DNA from: Saccharopolyspora aridisoli
GTDB lineage: Bacteria; Actinomycetota; Actinomycetes; Mycobacteriales; Pseudonocardiaceae
Assembly: GCF_004348445.1 (NCBI RefSeq)
Contig: NZ_SMKV01000009.1
Coordinates: 1-64,000, forward strand
Direction of reading: 5' to 3'
Length of the DNA: 64,000 nucleotides
A program made the translations under genes and the position numbers. Under the pieces are notes generated by a model. That model saw only the letters and a program-made list of their open reading frames with translations, searched no databases and was not told the origin of the DNA. Every line of letters starts with the position of its first letter. The first letter of the stretch is position 1. Positions 7,925-14,278 of the stretch are shown piece by piece.

Positions 7925-8026
7925 TCACTTCGTGGCACATGACGTGCACATCACCTGCGAACCCCACACGGGCATTCCGCAACCATTCGCACACGACGCG
8001 GTGCTGCTCTCTCGATAAGGCGACAT
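7925..8026 (-). CDS. Zinc-ribbon-like micro-protein (33 aa)
   Basis: ATG 8026 is preceded by AGGAGGTGA, the strongest Shine-Dalgarno in the element. The product has SCANGCGMPVWGSQVMCTSC, two CxxxC/CxxC knuckles typical of a zinc ribbon. The hairpin 8074-8098 lies just upstream, so expression may be attenuated. Confidence 0.6.
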   Translation of the reverse strand: MSPYRESSTASCANGCGMPVWGSQVMCTSCATK

Positions 8027-8073
8027 CGAAGTCACCTCCTTTCTCGCTATCCCTTCGCGAGAGTCCATAAAGA

Positions 8074-8098
8074 CCCCGGGAAACTGCTCTTCCCGGGG
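8074..8098 (-). terminator. Hairpin upstream of zinc-ribbon gene
   Basis: A perfect 9-bp inverted repeat CCCCGGGAA/TTCCCGGGG with a 7-nt loop is followed on the minus strand by TCTTTAT. It lies between the SCO3933-like gene and the micro-protein cluster; a weaker dyad (TCTCGC/GCGAGA) follows. Probably a partial terminator or attenuator. Confidence 0.6.
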
Positions 8099-8233
8099 CC
8101 AATAAGGCCTCTCCGGCGCACGATTTCGCGCCAAAAAAGGCATGGCTCGGCCCACTATGTAATTCTCAAGGAACAACAGCCCAAATTAGGCTTAGTGAAA
8201 AGTCAGATTGGAATGGTCAGAATGTAGATCCGG

Positions 8234-8593
8234 TCAGGCGGCGGCCGGGATCTGGGCGTTGGCCGGGGCGAGGCCGCCTGCCTTGAACGACAAGCCCGAG
8301 CCGTTGTCGTTCTCCCAGTGGCTGACCGTCGCGTCGATCAGCTGGACGTAGACGCCCTCCTCGAAGCCCTCACCGGGGTCGGCGGTCAAGGTCACCTTGA
8401 TCTCCTCGCCCTTGCCCGCGAACTCGCCCGGCTGAACTCGACGCTTCGCGAACAGCGACACCACGAACTGTTGCACGCCCTCGCGGTCCTTCACGAACTC
8501 CTGCACGCCGTCCTTCTCTCGGGTCTTCTCCTGCGGTGCCTCGGTGATCATCAGCTTGTAGCCCTGCATGTTGACCGGGATGTTCCTAAGCAT
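8234..8593 (-). CDS. SCO3933-family-like AICE regulatory protein (119 aa)
   Basis: Starts MLRNIPVNMQGYKLMITEAP and continues with acidic and basic repeats (EKTREKDGVQEFVKDREG), then a beta-rich half with an EIKVTLTADPGEGFEEGVYV segment. The start and the 'predicted value' layout resemble SCO3933-family proteins of Streptomyces elements, annotated as regulatory on slender evidence. ATG 8593 follows GGAGG. It is first in the minus-strand operon and diverges from the HTH gene across the operator region. Confidence 0.65.
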   Translation of the reverse strand: MLRNIPVNMQGYKLMITEAPQEKTREKDGVQEFVKDREGVQQFVVSLFAKRRVQPGEFAGKGEEIKVTLTADPGEGFEEGVYVQLIDATVSHWENDNGSGLSFKAGGLAPANAQIPAAA

Positions 8594-8621
8594 CTCTGCC
8601 TCCAGCTAGATCTTCTCGGCT

Positions 8622-8725
8622 GTGTTTACCCCTCTAAACACCTGCGGCGCGATCTGTTGTTGAGGGGGTCTAAACAACAAGGTAGGGCGTTGGCCCTCGG
8701 CTGTCAAGGGGTCTAAACTCCGGGT
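8622..8725. promoter_or_regulatory. Divergent promoter with triple CTAAAC operator
   Basis: The 132-bp gap between divergent starts contains the dyad GTGTTTAcccctcTAAACAC (8622-8641) and two direct copies of GGGGTCTAAAC (8665-8675 and 8708-8718). The last copy contains TAAACT (8714-8719), placed 6 nt before GTG 8726 as a leaderless -10 box. Binding there would block transcription of the HTH gene; the other copies can serve the SCO3933-like operon. The regulator is probably encoded in the element. Confidence 0.65.
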
Positions 8726-9553
8726 GTGACCACCAAGGACGAGTTCGAAGCCGTGCGGAGGGAGACTGACCCCATCCGCCGAGGTCAGCGCGCCACAGAT
8801 CTCATCACGATCTATCAGCAGCGTGCTACGGAGCTCGCCCGGCTGCGCAAGGCAGCGATCGAAGAGGCCCACCGTGAGCTGGGGATGAGCTACACGGAGA
8901 TTGCAGCGGGTCTCGGCATCACCAAGGGCCGTGTCACACAGATCAAGCAGTCGGCTGCGGCTGCTCAGCGCGCCTTCTTCGGTGTGGGGCCAGTGAGCAT
9001 CGGTATTCCGTACCGGTACCAGGTCACCGACCGCGAACGCCCGCTCATTGCCGCCGAGGACGCGGAGACGGGGGAGCAGCTGGAATCGCTGCTGGCCGCA
9101 CTGTCATTCACGGTCGATCGATACCAGATCGGTCCGGAAACCGAAGCCGCGCCGGAAGGCGACGGTGTCGTGGTCTGCGGCCCGAAGTCCGCCCCAATCG
9201 GTGCCGAACTCCTTGATGAAGACCCCGTCGCGACGCTTATCAAGGACGGCGGTCGGTGGTGGTTCGAACACCGCGATTCAGGGGAGCGGTTCGGCTCGCC
9301 TGCAGATGACGAGACGCCGCAGCACGCAGACCTCGGGTACTTCGCGCGTCATCGTTATGACGGTCGGGTCGTCGTGCACATCGCCGGCATCCACGCTATC
9401 GGGTCGCTTGGAGTCGCTCACTACCTCACGGGCAACCTCGCCGACCTCTACCGCCGGGTCGGCGACGTGTCCTTCAGCGGAGCTGTGCGCGCAGCCTACG
9501 ACGGCCTCACCATCACCAAGAGCGAACTCGTAGGAGGCCCTTATGCCTGGTGA
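8726..9553 (+). CDS. HTH DNA-binding protein with C-terminal sensor-like domain
   Basis: A 275-aa protein. Residues about 30-78 form a sigma-region-4-like HTH (MSYTEIAAGLGITKGRVTQI). After a linker comes a globular domain with VVVCGPKSAP (about 150), a RWWFEHRDSGERFGSPADD strand-turn and VVVHIAGIHAIGSLG (about 222-236). I remember similar C-terminal domains after HTHs in other actinobacteria, but cannot name a ligand. The start is leaderless GTG. Its end overlaps the PP2C start by 11 bases, so the two are translated together and probably function as a pair. Confidence 0.7.
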   Translation: MTTKDEFEAVRRETDPIRRGQRATDLITIYQQRATELARLRKAAIEEAHRELGMSYTEIAAGLGITKGRVTQIKQSAAAAQRAFFGVGPVSIGIPYRYQVTDRERPLIAAEDAETGEQLESLLAALSFTVDRYQIGPETEAAPEGDGVVVCGPKSAPIGAELLDEDPVATLIKDGGRWWFEHRDSGERFGSPADDETPQHADLGYFARHRYDGRVVVHIAGIHAIGSLGVAHYLTGNLADLYRRVGDVSFSGAVRAAYDGLTITKSELVGGPYAW

Positions 9554-10349
9554 GGTCGCATCTGTAGCGACCGCCCAACTTCCTGGTTCCGAGAACAGCG
9601 ACGACAAGATCTTCGTGACCAGGAATGCCGTCCTCGTCCTAGACGGAGCATCTGCGTTCATACCGGTTCCGGTCTCGGCGAGCAGGTATGCGGCGACCCT
9701 GGGCAGCCGCCTCAGCCGTTCCCTGGAGGAAGCCCCCGAGGCAGACCTCTCCAATCATCTGGCGGTCGCGATCGAAGAGGCGGCAGCGGAACTGAACCTG
9801 AGTGCTGGGGAATCTCCATCAAGCACGGTGGCCATCGTTCGTCAGCGCGGTGATCTGGTCGACACGCTCGTGCTCGGTGACAGCGCGATCGTGCTTCCGA
9901 GCGGAATTGTCACCGATGGGCGGATCGACGCCCTGAACCTGGAGGAGCGGAGCCGGTACCAAGAGCGATTGGCCCAAGGGACTGGCTACGACGAAGATCA
10001 CACGCAGCTGTTGCGTGAACTCCAGGATCAACAGGCGAAGCATCGAAACCAGTCCGGGGGATACTGGATCGCCGAAGCCGACCCCGCCGCAGCAGCGCAC
10101 GCTCTCACTGCGACTCACCCGGTCCAGTCGACGCCCTGGGCGATTCTCCTGACCGACGGTGCTCTAAACACGGCGCGTCATACTGGCCTCGACAACTGGC
10201 CGGACCTAGCGGCAGCCGGTCAGTCCGCGCTGCTGGCATTGCTTGATCGCCTGCACGAATGGGAAGAGACCGATGATCCGGACGGGAAGCTCTTTCCGCG
10301 CTCTAAGCGGCATGACGACAAGGCCATCGCTACTGTCCGCTTCAGGTAA
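9543..10349 (+). CDS. PP2C-family protein phosphatase
   Basis: A 268-aa stand-alone phosphatase domain without membrane or sensor additions. Metal-site motifs are present in order: LVLDGAS (Asp34), LGDSAIVL (112-119), ILLTDGAL (Asp205) and KRHDDKAIATVRF (Asp258, Asp259). Mn/Mg-dependent dephosphorylation of Ser/Thr phosphoproteins is the family activity. The overlap with the HTH gene suggests the phosphatase acts on the regulator or its pathway. No kinase gene lies inside the element; a broken one lies just outside attR. Confidence 0.8.
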   Translation: MPGEVASVATAQLPGSENSDDKIFVTRNAVLVLDGASAFIPVPVSASRYAATLGSRLSRSLEEAPEADLSNHLAVAIEEAAAELNLSAGESPSSTVAIVRQRGDLVDTLVLGDSAIVLPSGIVTDGRIDALNLEERSRYQERLAQGTGYDEDHTQLLRELQDQQAKHRNQSGGYWIAEADPAAAAHALTATHPVQSTPWAILLTDGALNTARHTGLDNWPDLAAAGQSALLALLDRLHEWEETDDPDGKLFPRSKRHDDKAIATVRFR

Positions 10350-10377
10350 GCCCCCGGCCAGTACGCCCCACGACCGC

Positions 10378-10515
10378 ATGCTGGCACTGAACCCCGACGC
10401 AGTCGTCGACCGGATCGAGGACCCGACCCCAGATCTTGATTTTGATGCACTGCGTGTGATCCGTCAGGTGATCTGCGACATCGGTCTGCCACCTGATTTG
10501 CGTCACTCGGCCTAG
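10378..10515 (+). CDS. Small acidic protein (45 aa), uncertain
   Basis: ATG 10378 opens MLALNPDAVVDRIEDPTPDL, then DFDALRVIRQVICDIGLPPD. Coding-like composition and position 28 bp after the PP2C stop suggest a third gene of the cargo unit, but no good Shine-Dalgarno is visible. The 16-bp stretch ATTTTGATGCACTGCG inside it recurs at 13290-13305. Confidence 0.4.
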   Translation: MLALNPDAVVDRIEDPTPDLDFDALRVIRQVICDIGLPPDLRHSA

Positions 10516-11023
10516 GAAATTGAGGGGGTAGCGGTCCGTGGCCGTTGGCCTTTGGTGCTCCGGACCGGTTAATCTTTGGTGCGGCCAATGCCCGGCTGCC
10601 TGGCCCGCCTCTGAATGTGACCGGTTCGGGCCCGGGGGATCGCGCGTGCGAGGCGAGGGTGGCGAGGTCGCTGGTGGTGAACCGCGACGGAGGCGACTTT
10701 ACCCGCTGCCCACCGACCGACAGGTGAATTCACTCGCAACCGAGCTGAAAACCGCACGACTTGCCCACAACGGGCAGGGCCGAGCCAGAACTGCCGGCCG
10801 CGGACCACAGGTTGCCCGAGGGCGGCATCACCCGGTCCAGCTCGATCGCATCCCCGGGGCTGACGCTGCGGCACTGAGGGCTCGACCATCGACTCCGGCA
10901 CGGATTCACGCTCGGCGCACACTCAACGACCCTCCACAGCGGTGGTCGCCTTGCCCCCTTCCGTTGACACCGGAGTTTGCGATGTCGGCAGGGTGCCCTC
11001 TCGTGGCTCCTTAACGACCTTGG
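10516..11023. other. 508-bp spacer without a convincing gene
   Basis: Frames are open on both strands but none has a credible start, Shine-Dalgarno or protein-like composition. I see no terminator, tRNA or recognisable repeat. It separates the PP2C unit from the minus-strand accretion genes. Confidence 0.5.
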
Positions 11024-11215
11024 CTACGAGCGTGAGGCTTCCGATTTTGGCGTTGCATGCTCTTTTTCGAGCCGTGTGAGCGCCCTGCGGACAGCGGTAC
11101 AGCCGCGTTTGTCCACAAGTGCATGGAATGCGGAGAGCGCGGCGCTATCCTCGTGTCCGGCGAGCTTTAGAAGAGCGCGCAGCTCGAACAGGCAAGCAGC
11201 CTCGCTAGCTATCAC
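11024..11215 (-). CDS. Hypothetical protein (63 aa), lower GC
   Basis: GTG 11215 follows AAGGAAGG by 8 nt and encodes MIASEAACLFELRALLKLAG, then HEDSAALSAFHALVDKRG and a basic tail. Third codon positions are visibly less G/C-rich (ATA, CTT, CTA, GAT, GCA) than in neighbouring genes, suggesting foreign origin. No family recognised. Confidence 0.5.
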   Translation of the reverse strand: MIASEAACLFELRALLKLAGHEDSAALSAFHALVDKRGCTAVRRALTRLEKEHATPKSEASRS

Positions 11216-11255
11216 GGTCTCAACCTTCCTTGAAACGATGCTTTTCGCGCTGTAA

Positions 11256-11624
11256 TTATGTTCTTCGGATCGGCAGAACGCGGGTCCGTGCCGCGGCTTG
11301 CGGGAGGTACCTGGTTGCTTCGCCACGTTGCGCCTCGGCGGGTTTTGCGGCAGGCAGAACGCGGGTCCGTGCCGCGGCTTGCGGGAGGTACCTGGTTGCT
11401 TCGCCACGTTGCGCCTCGGCGGGTTTTGCGGCAGGCAGGGCGCCTTGAGATCGAAGCGATCGCGGAACCCGTTGGTGAGGGATGCGCAGCCTGTTTGTGT
11501 CTGGATCCGCGAAGCGGCGGGCGGGGGCGTCGGGGTCCTCGGTAGGCCACTGGGATACGGCAGAGGCCGCCGTCGTGATCTGCCCCAAGGGCGCAACAAA
11601 GCGCGTCATCTCGTAGTAGCTCAT
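11256..11624 (-). CDS. Doubtful ORF with duplicated 27-aa unit
   Basis: ATG 11624 with GGAGA upstream opens MSYYEMTRFVAPLGQ and runs 122 aa. Residues about 64-117 are two identical 27-aa units (ALPAAKPAEAQRGEATRY...) because an 81-bp DNA unit is duplicated in frame. A second minus frame is also open across the repeat, so the repeat itself may be non-coding DNA inserted into a former gene. Confidence 0.3.
   Translation of the reverse strand: MSYYEMTRFVAPLGQITTAASAVSQWPTEDPDAPARRFADPDTNRLRIPHQRVPRSLRSQGALPAAKPAEAQRGEATRYLPQAAARTRVLPAAKPAEAQRGEATRYLPQAAARTRVLPIRRT
11272..11438. repeat. Perfect tandem duplication of 81 bp
   Basis: Unit 1 is 11272-11352 and unit 2 is 11353-11433, identical throughout and beginning GGCAGAACGCGGGTCC; a 5-bp third start (GGCAG) follows. 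The period is 27 codons, so it stays in frame in any reading frame. Absence of mismatches implies a recent event or active homogenisation. Confidence 0.95.
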
Positions 11625-11657
11625 CTCGGGCTTTCTCCACAGTTAGATTGAATTGGG

Positions 11658-11698
11658 CCTTGGGGCCAGAGCGGTGGTGAATGGCCCTGGCCCCAAGG
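11658..11698 (-). terminator. Hairpin downstream of SSI gene
   Basis: A perfect 12-bp stem CCTTGGGGCCAG/CTGGCCCCAAGG with a 17-nt loop begins 38 bp after the SSI stop on the minus strand. There is no U-run, as is common for actinomycete terminators. Confidence 0.6.
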
Positions 11699-11735
11699 TC
11701 AGCGAGAGTTCCAGCTGAATTCAGGTGGAGGTCGG

Positions 11736-12152
11736 TCAGAAGTCGAACACCACACCTGTTTCCACGCGCAAGGCACACATGTTGGAATACGTCTCTTCGA
11801 ACCGGATTTCGGATCCACGCCAGGTGCCTGTAGCGCTGACCATAACGGGGGCGTACTGCAGCGTGCACGCACGGGGTTCTTCTGCCTGCAACGATGTGAA
11901 AGATCCACCGACTTGGTCGAGTTGAGCACAGGCTTTCACCGTGTGTTTGTGGTTGCCGCCCGTCGGGTGGCAGCGCAACACGACCATGCGGTTCACGCCC
12001 GAACCGTCGCTGGAAACAGAAAGCCTAACGGTACTTGCGACACTGTTCTTCGGTGCGGCCGACGTCTCCGTAGCGACCGCGGCAGGCGCCAGCATCGCAC
12101 CGATCAGCGCGGCGCCAACAATCAAAGCGCGACGCATCGATTTAGCAAACAT
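11736..12152 (-). CDS. Secreted SSI-family (subtilisin inhibitor-like) protein
   Basis: A 138-aa preprotein. The signal peptide (MRRALIVGAALIGAMLAPAA, cleaved near ATETSA) is followed by an SSI domain with VVLRCHPTGG, the reactive loop CTLQYAPV and the terminal GVVFDF. Four cysteines (61, 75, 96, 126) sit at the two expected disulfides. By alignment with CPMVYDPV of Streptomyces SSI, P1 is Leu98 and P1' Gln99, predicting inhibition of subtilisin/chymotrypsin-like proteases. ATG 12152 has GGAGG 8 nt upstream. It lies inside the AICE with its own terminator; its upstream DNA is duplicated at 12376. Confidence 0.88.
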   Translation of the reverse strand: MFAKSMRRALIVGAALIGAMLAPAAVATETSAAPKNSVASTVRLSVSSDGSGVNRMVVLRCHPTGGNHKHTVKACAQLDQVGGSFTSLQAEEPRACTLQYAPVMVSATGTWRGSEIRFEETYSNMCALRVETGVVFDF

Positions 12153-12186
12153 TCGTCTTCCTCCAGGGAAGGGAAGAGCCACAACT

Positions 12187-12475
12187 TTAAGGACAAGGGG
12201 TTCAGATGTCGATCAACTGTTGCCGAAGCGTTGCGCAAGCAGTTTTCGTGCCGGGTTACTCATTGTGCAACCTCTGAGTTTGCGCCAGTGGTGACGCAGA
12301 GGTAGCGCGCGAGTCCACGCCCACGGCCAATGCGGGCGGGGACGTTCTCTACGAACGCGCGCAACGCTATCTCCCTTAAGGACAAGGGGTTCAGATGTCG
12401 ATCAACTGTTGCCGAAGCGTTGCGCAAGCAGTTTTCGTGCCGGGTTACTCATTGTGCAACCTCTGAGTTCGCGCC
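12187..12475. repeat. 94-bp direct repeat upstream of SSI gene (two copies)
   Basis: 12187-12280 and 12376-12469 are identical (start TTAAGGACAAGGGGTTCAGA), and similarity continues through five further bases after one mismatch. The copies are offset by 189 bp. The inner copy lies 35 bp before the SSI start and likely includes its promoter or 5' region, so the outer copy is a duplicated control region without a gene. Confidence 0.93.
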
Positions 12476-12725
12476 TCGACGCTGACGAATGTCGGACGCT
12501 GGCAGTTAGCCTTCCCGCCACTGGTGACCGCTGGTTTCCCCGGCCGACGCTCACCAGGGCCGGGTCGCAGCGCCCCTGAACTCCCCCTCCGGGCGGCGCG
12601 CGATACCTTCACCGCAAGCAGTAGATACGCGGCGACTGGGAAGCACCCGCACCTGTGGTGTCGGGGTCCGAGAACAGGTGCGGACGCTTCACGAAACGGG
12701 AGGCACCACGCCAAGCGGCTGCCAG

Positions 12726-12833
12726 GGCCTCGGCCTATGGGCGCTGGGGATGGCGGCGCTGGCGGCGGTGATGGGCTGGGCCGCGAGCTTCCTCGGGGTG
12801 CACGAATACGGCATGACCTCCATGACCAAGTGA
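12726..12833 (+). pseudogene. Truncated DUF2637 (Spd-like) gene fragment
   Basis: The plus strand encodes GLGLWALGMAALAAVMGWAA and then SFLGVHEYGMTSMTK before TGA. This is near-identical to helix 1 and the following loop of the intact DUF2637 protein at 3904-4764 (VALAAVMGWAASFVGLHEYG). Everything after TSMT is missing. It sits in opposite orientation to the intact copy, pointing to a remnant of a second AICE rather than simple duplication. Confidence 0.85.
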
Positions 12834-12859
12834 TAACGCTGCTCCACAAACGCTCAACT

Positions 12860-13173
12860 CCACGAGCATTGGCCCCGGCCCTCTACGCGACGACGACCCA
12901 TCGCCCGAAATGAACCCCACCGCGGATGCTCGCGACGCATCTCGGTGACCACGACCTCCACGGCCTCGTCGACCTGGTGCGGACACGACACCGCGCGATG
13001 CGAGCGATCCGCCAACCCCGCAAACTGACCCGACAAATACCGCGCGTCCATCAATGCACTGTTGACCGATGCACCCCGAGCTGGGCCGCGATCTCAGTAA
13101 CCTCTGCGCCCGCCAACACGGCCCGAACCGCGTCCAGACGCTGCTCCACCACAGACAAGACGACCAGTGCCAA
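12860..13173 (-). pseudogene. Degenerate IS481-family transposase remnant
   Basis: From TTG 13173 the minus strand reads LALVVLSVVEQRLDAVRAVL, then AGAEVTEIAAQLGVHRSTVH before a stop at 13051. The next frame continues ARYLSGQFAGLADRSHRAVS and CPHQVDEAVEVVVTEMRREH, ending in PRWGS-like sequence. This is the HTH and start of an IS481-type transposase with one frameshift; the DDE catalytic core is absent. Confidence 0.8.
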
Positions 13174-13338
13174 TCCCGGCCTCCCAGCACTGGGGACGCT
13201 CCACGGAAACGTCCTGAACGAGGAAGCCGATCATGGCCGTGTCGCACATCAGCTGGCGGACGCCTGTCGCACATCACCCGACGGAGCACATTTTGATGCA
13301 CTGCGCGTGTGTTCAGAGTTTCTTTTCTTCATCAAGGG

Positions 13339-13359
13339 CGGCCCCTGCGGGGCCGCCTA
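13339..13359. terminator. Strong GC hairpin
   Basis: GGCGGCCCC-TGC-GGGGCCGCC is a perfect 9-bp stem with a 3-nt loop, followed on the plus strand by TACCTGCTGTTTCT. It may be the terminator of a lost plus-strand gene ending near FDALRV (13290-13310). Confidence 0.5.
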
Positions 13360-13568
13360 CCTGCTGTTTCTCTGGCCGGGGCAGCGGGACCCCGGGCATG
13401 CGGCCTGGCGGCCGGTCCCGGCGCCCGCGCCCCGGCCAAACGGGAAGGCAGACGGCCCCGCACCGCCAGAACGGGCCCACGCTCAGGCACAAAAAGATGT
13501 CCTCGCCGGACGGGCAGGCCAACAGGGTGAGGGGGACAGGCACATCGGCTGCGGTTCGGTCGTGGCTG

Positions 13569-13717
13569 CTCTGTCCTCACCCCATCGACCTCCACAAGGG
13601 CTATCAGCCCGCGTCAAGGGGGCAAGCTTCATGCCGGCATGCCCAGCTGGCCTCGGCGGTTGCCCCCTTGACACGGCCTGATGAGGGCTACGCCAGGTCG
13701 ACGGGGTGAGGACAGAG
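13569..13717. repeat. 149-bp imperfect inverted repeat (candidate sso/clt or MITE-like)
   Basis: Outer arms starting CTCTGTCCTCACCCC (13569) match the reverse complement ending at 13717 with one mismatch over 23 bp. Inner arms GTCAAGGGGGCAA (13613-13625) and TTGCCCCCTTGAC (13660-13672) match perfectly, and the intervening sequence is partly complementary. The whole can fold into one long branched hairpin. No coding frame is credible here. Such structures act as single-strand origins or transfer loci in rolling-circle plasmids; a MITE is the alternative. Confidence 0.7.
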
Positions 13718-13747
13718 GCCCTCCCTTGCAGGTAAGTACGCAGGCCC

Positions 13748-13846
13748 TCAATCCTTCTTCTCGGGCGCGGGAGGCCAAGGCTTCTTTTCGGGCTCGGGCA
13801 CAGGCTTTTTCTCTGGCTGCTTGCTGTTGCGATCGTCGCTGCTCAT
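13748..13846 (-). CDS. Pro/Lys/Glu-rich micro-protein (32 aa)
   Basis: ATG 13846 follows ACGGAGG by 5 nt. The peptide MSSDDRNSKQPEKKPVPEPE, then KKPWPPAPEKKD, has three PEKK-like units and no hydrophobic core, so it is expected to be disordered. No family recognised. It is the last gene-like feature before attR. Confidence 0.5.
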   Translation of the reverse strand: MSSDDRNSKQPEKKPVPEPEKKPWPPAPEKKD

Positions 13847-14208
13847 AGCGCCTCCGTAAGTAGTACTCATGACTGTGCGCCCATCCACGTGGGCACGGAG
13901 GGGCCTTATGTCCTTCGGCCGACGGGGTGCTCGGCACCTGGCAATCTTTCGCACACAGGTTCTATGCTCTGGAGGTCGAGCTGGAGGATGGGGAAGATCC
14001 GGAGGCCCGGCCTGGTGGTCACACAGCTGGCCCCCGCGAAGGCCGTCCAACCACGGCAGGGGACAGCAGAAGTCGCCGATTAATTGCCAAGAATCAGCCG
14101 CAGATTACAGCAGATAACACCAGGCAAGGCGAACTTCCCGGTAGCTGTCTACGCAGCTAACCAAAGGTGCTGTCAGACAACGGCAAGCACTGTCCATCAT
14201 GGATCGGC

Positions 14209-14246
14209 AATCCGCGGGTTCAGGGTTCGATCCCCTGGCGGCCCAC
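14209..14246 (+). repeat. attR core repeat (38 bp)
   Basis: Identical to 804-841 and contains only the 3' part of tRNA-Lys; the bases 5' of it (ATGGATCGGC) do not match a tRNA. It marks the right end of the element. Confidence 0.93.
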
Positions 14247-14250
14247 AAGA

Positions 14251-14278
14251 AACCCCAGGTCACACGGCCTGGGGTTTT
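14251..14278 (+). terminator. Original tRNA-Lys terminator (right copy)
   Basis: AACCCCAGG/CCTGGGGTT with an 8-nt loop and TTTT. The loop differs slightly from the copy at 846-870, so the tRNA-proximal copy came with the element and this one is the ancestral host copy. Confidence 0.75.

Larger units (their letters stand above)
804..14246. mobile_element. Integrated AICE of the pSAM2/pSE211 type in tRNA-Lys
   Basis: Perfect 38-bp direct repeats bound a block of about 13.4 kb that has its own tyrosine integrase and excisionase next to attL, a RepSA-type replication initiator, an FtsK-like conjugative translocase and spread-type membrane proteins. This is the defining gene set of actinomycete integrative and conjugative elements. 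The core (897-8593) looks intact. The right third (about 10.5-14.2 kb) is a patchwork of cargo, duplications and transposon remnants. Transfer in this class is known to move double-stranded DNA through the FtsK-like protein, and no relaxase was seen, which fits. Confidence 0.93.

Noticed and set aside
8110-8150. GGCGCACGATTTCGCGCC hairpin as a plus-strand terminator
   Set aside because: It is followed by A residues on the plus strand, and the T-run on the minus strand precedes the stem, so it is wrongly placed for either direction.
11272-11438. Tandem units considered as a CRISPR array
   Set aside because: Only two contiguous 81-bp copies without variable spacers and no cas genes anywhere in the window.
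11212-11868. 218-residue minus-strand frame across the 81-bp tandem
   Set aside because: It overlaps the end of the SSI gene, has no Shine-Dalgarno and reads as low-complexity sequence outside the repeat.
13313-13543. 76-residue minus-strand frame with a hydrophobic start
   Set aside because: It covers the GC hairpin 13339-13359, lacks a Shine-Dalgarno and shows no codon bias.
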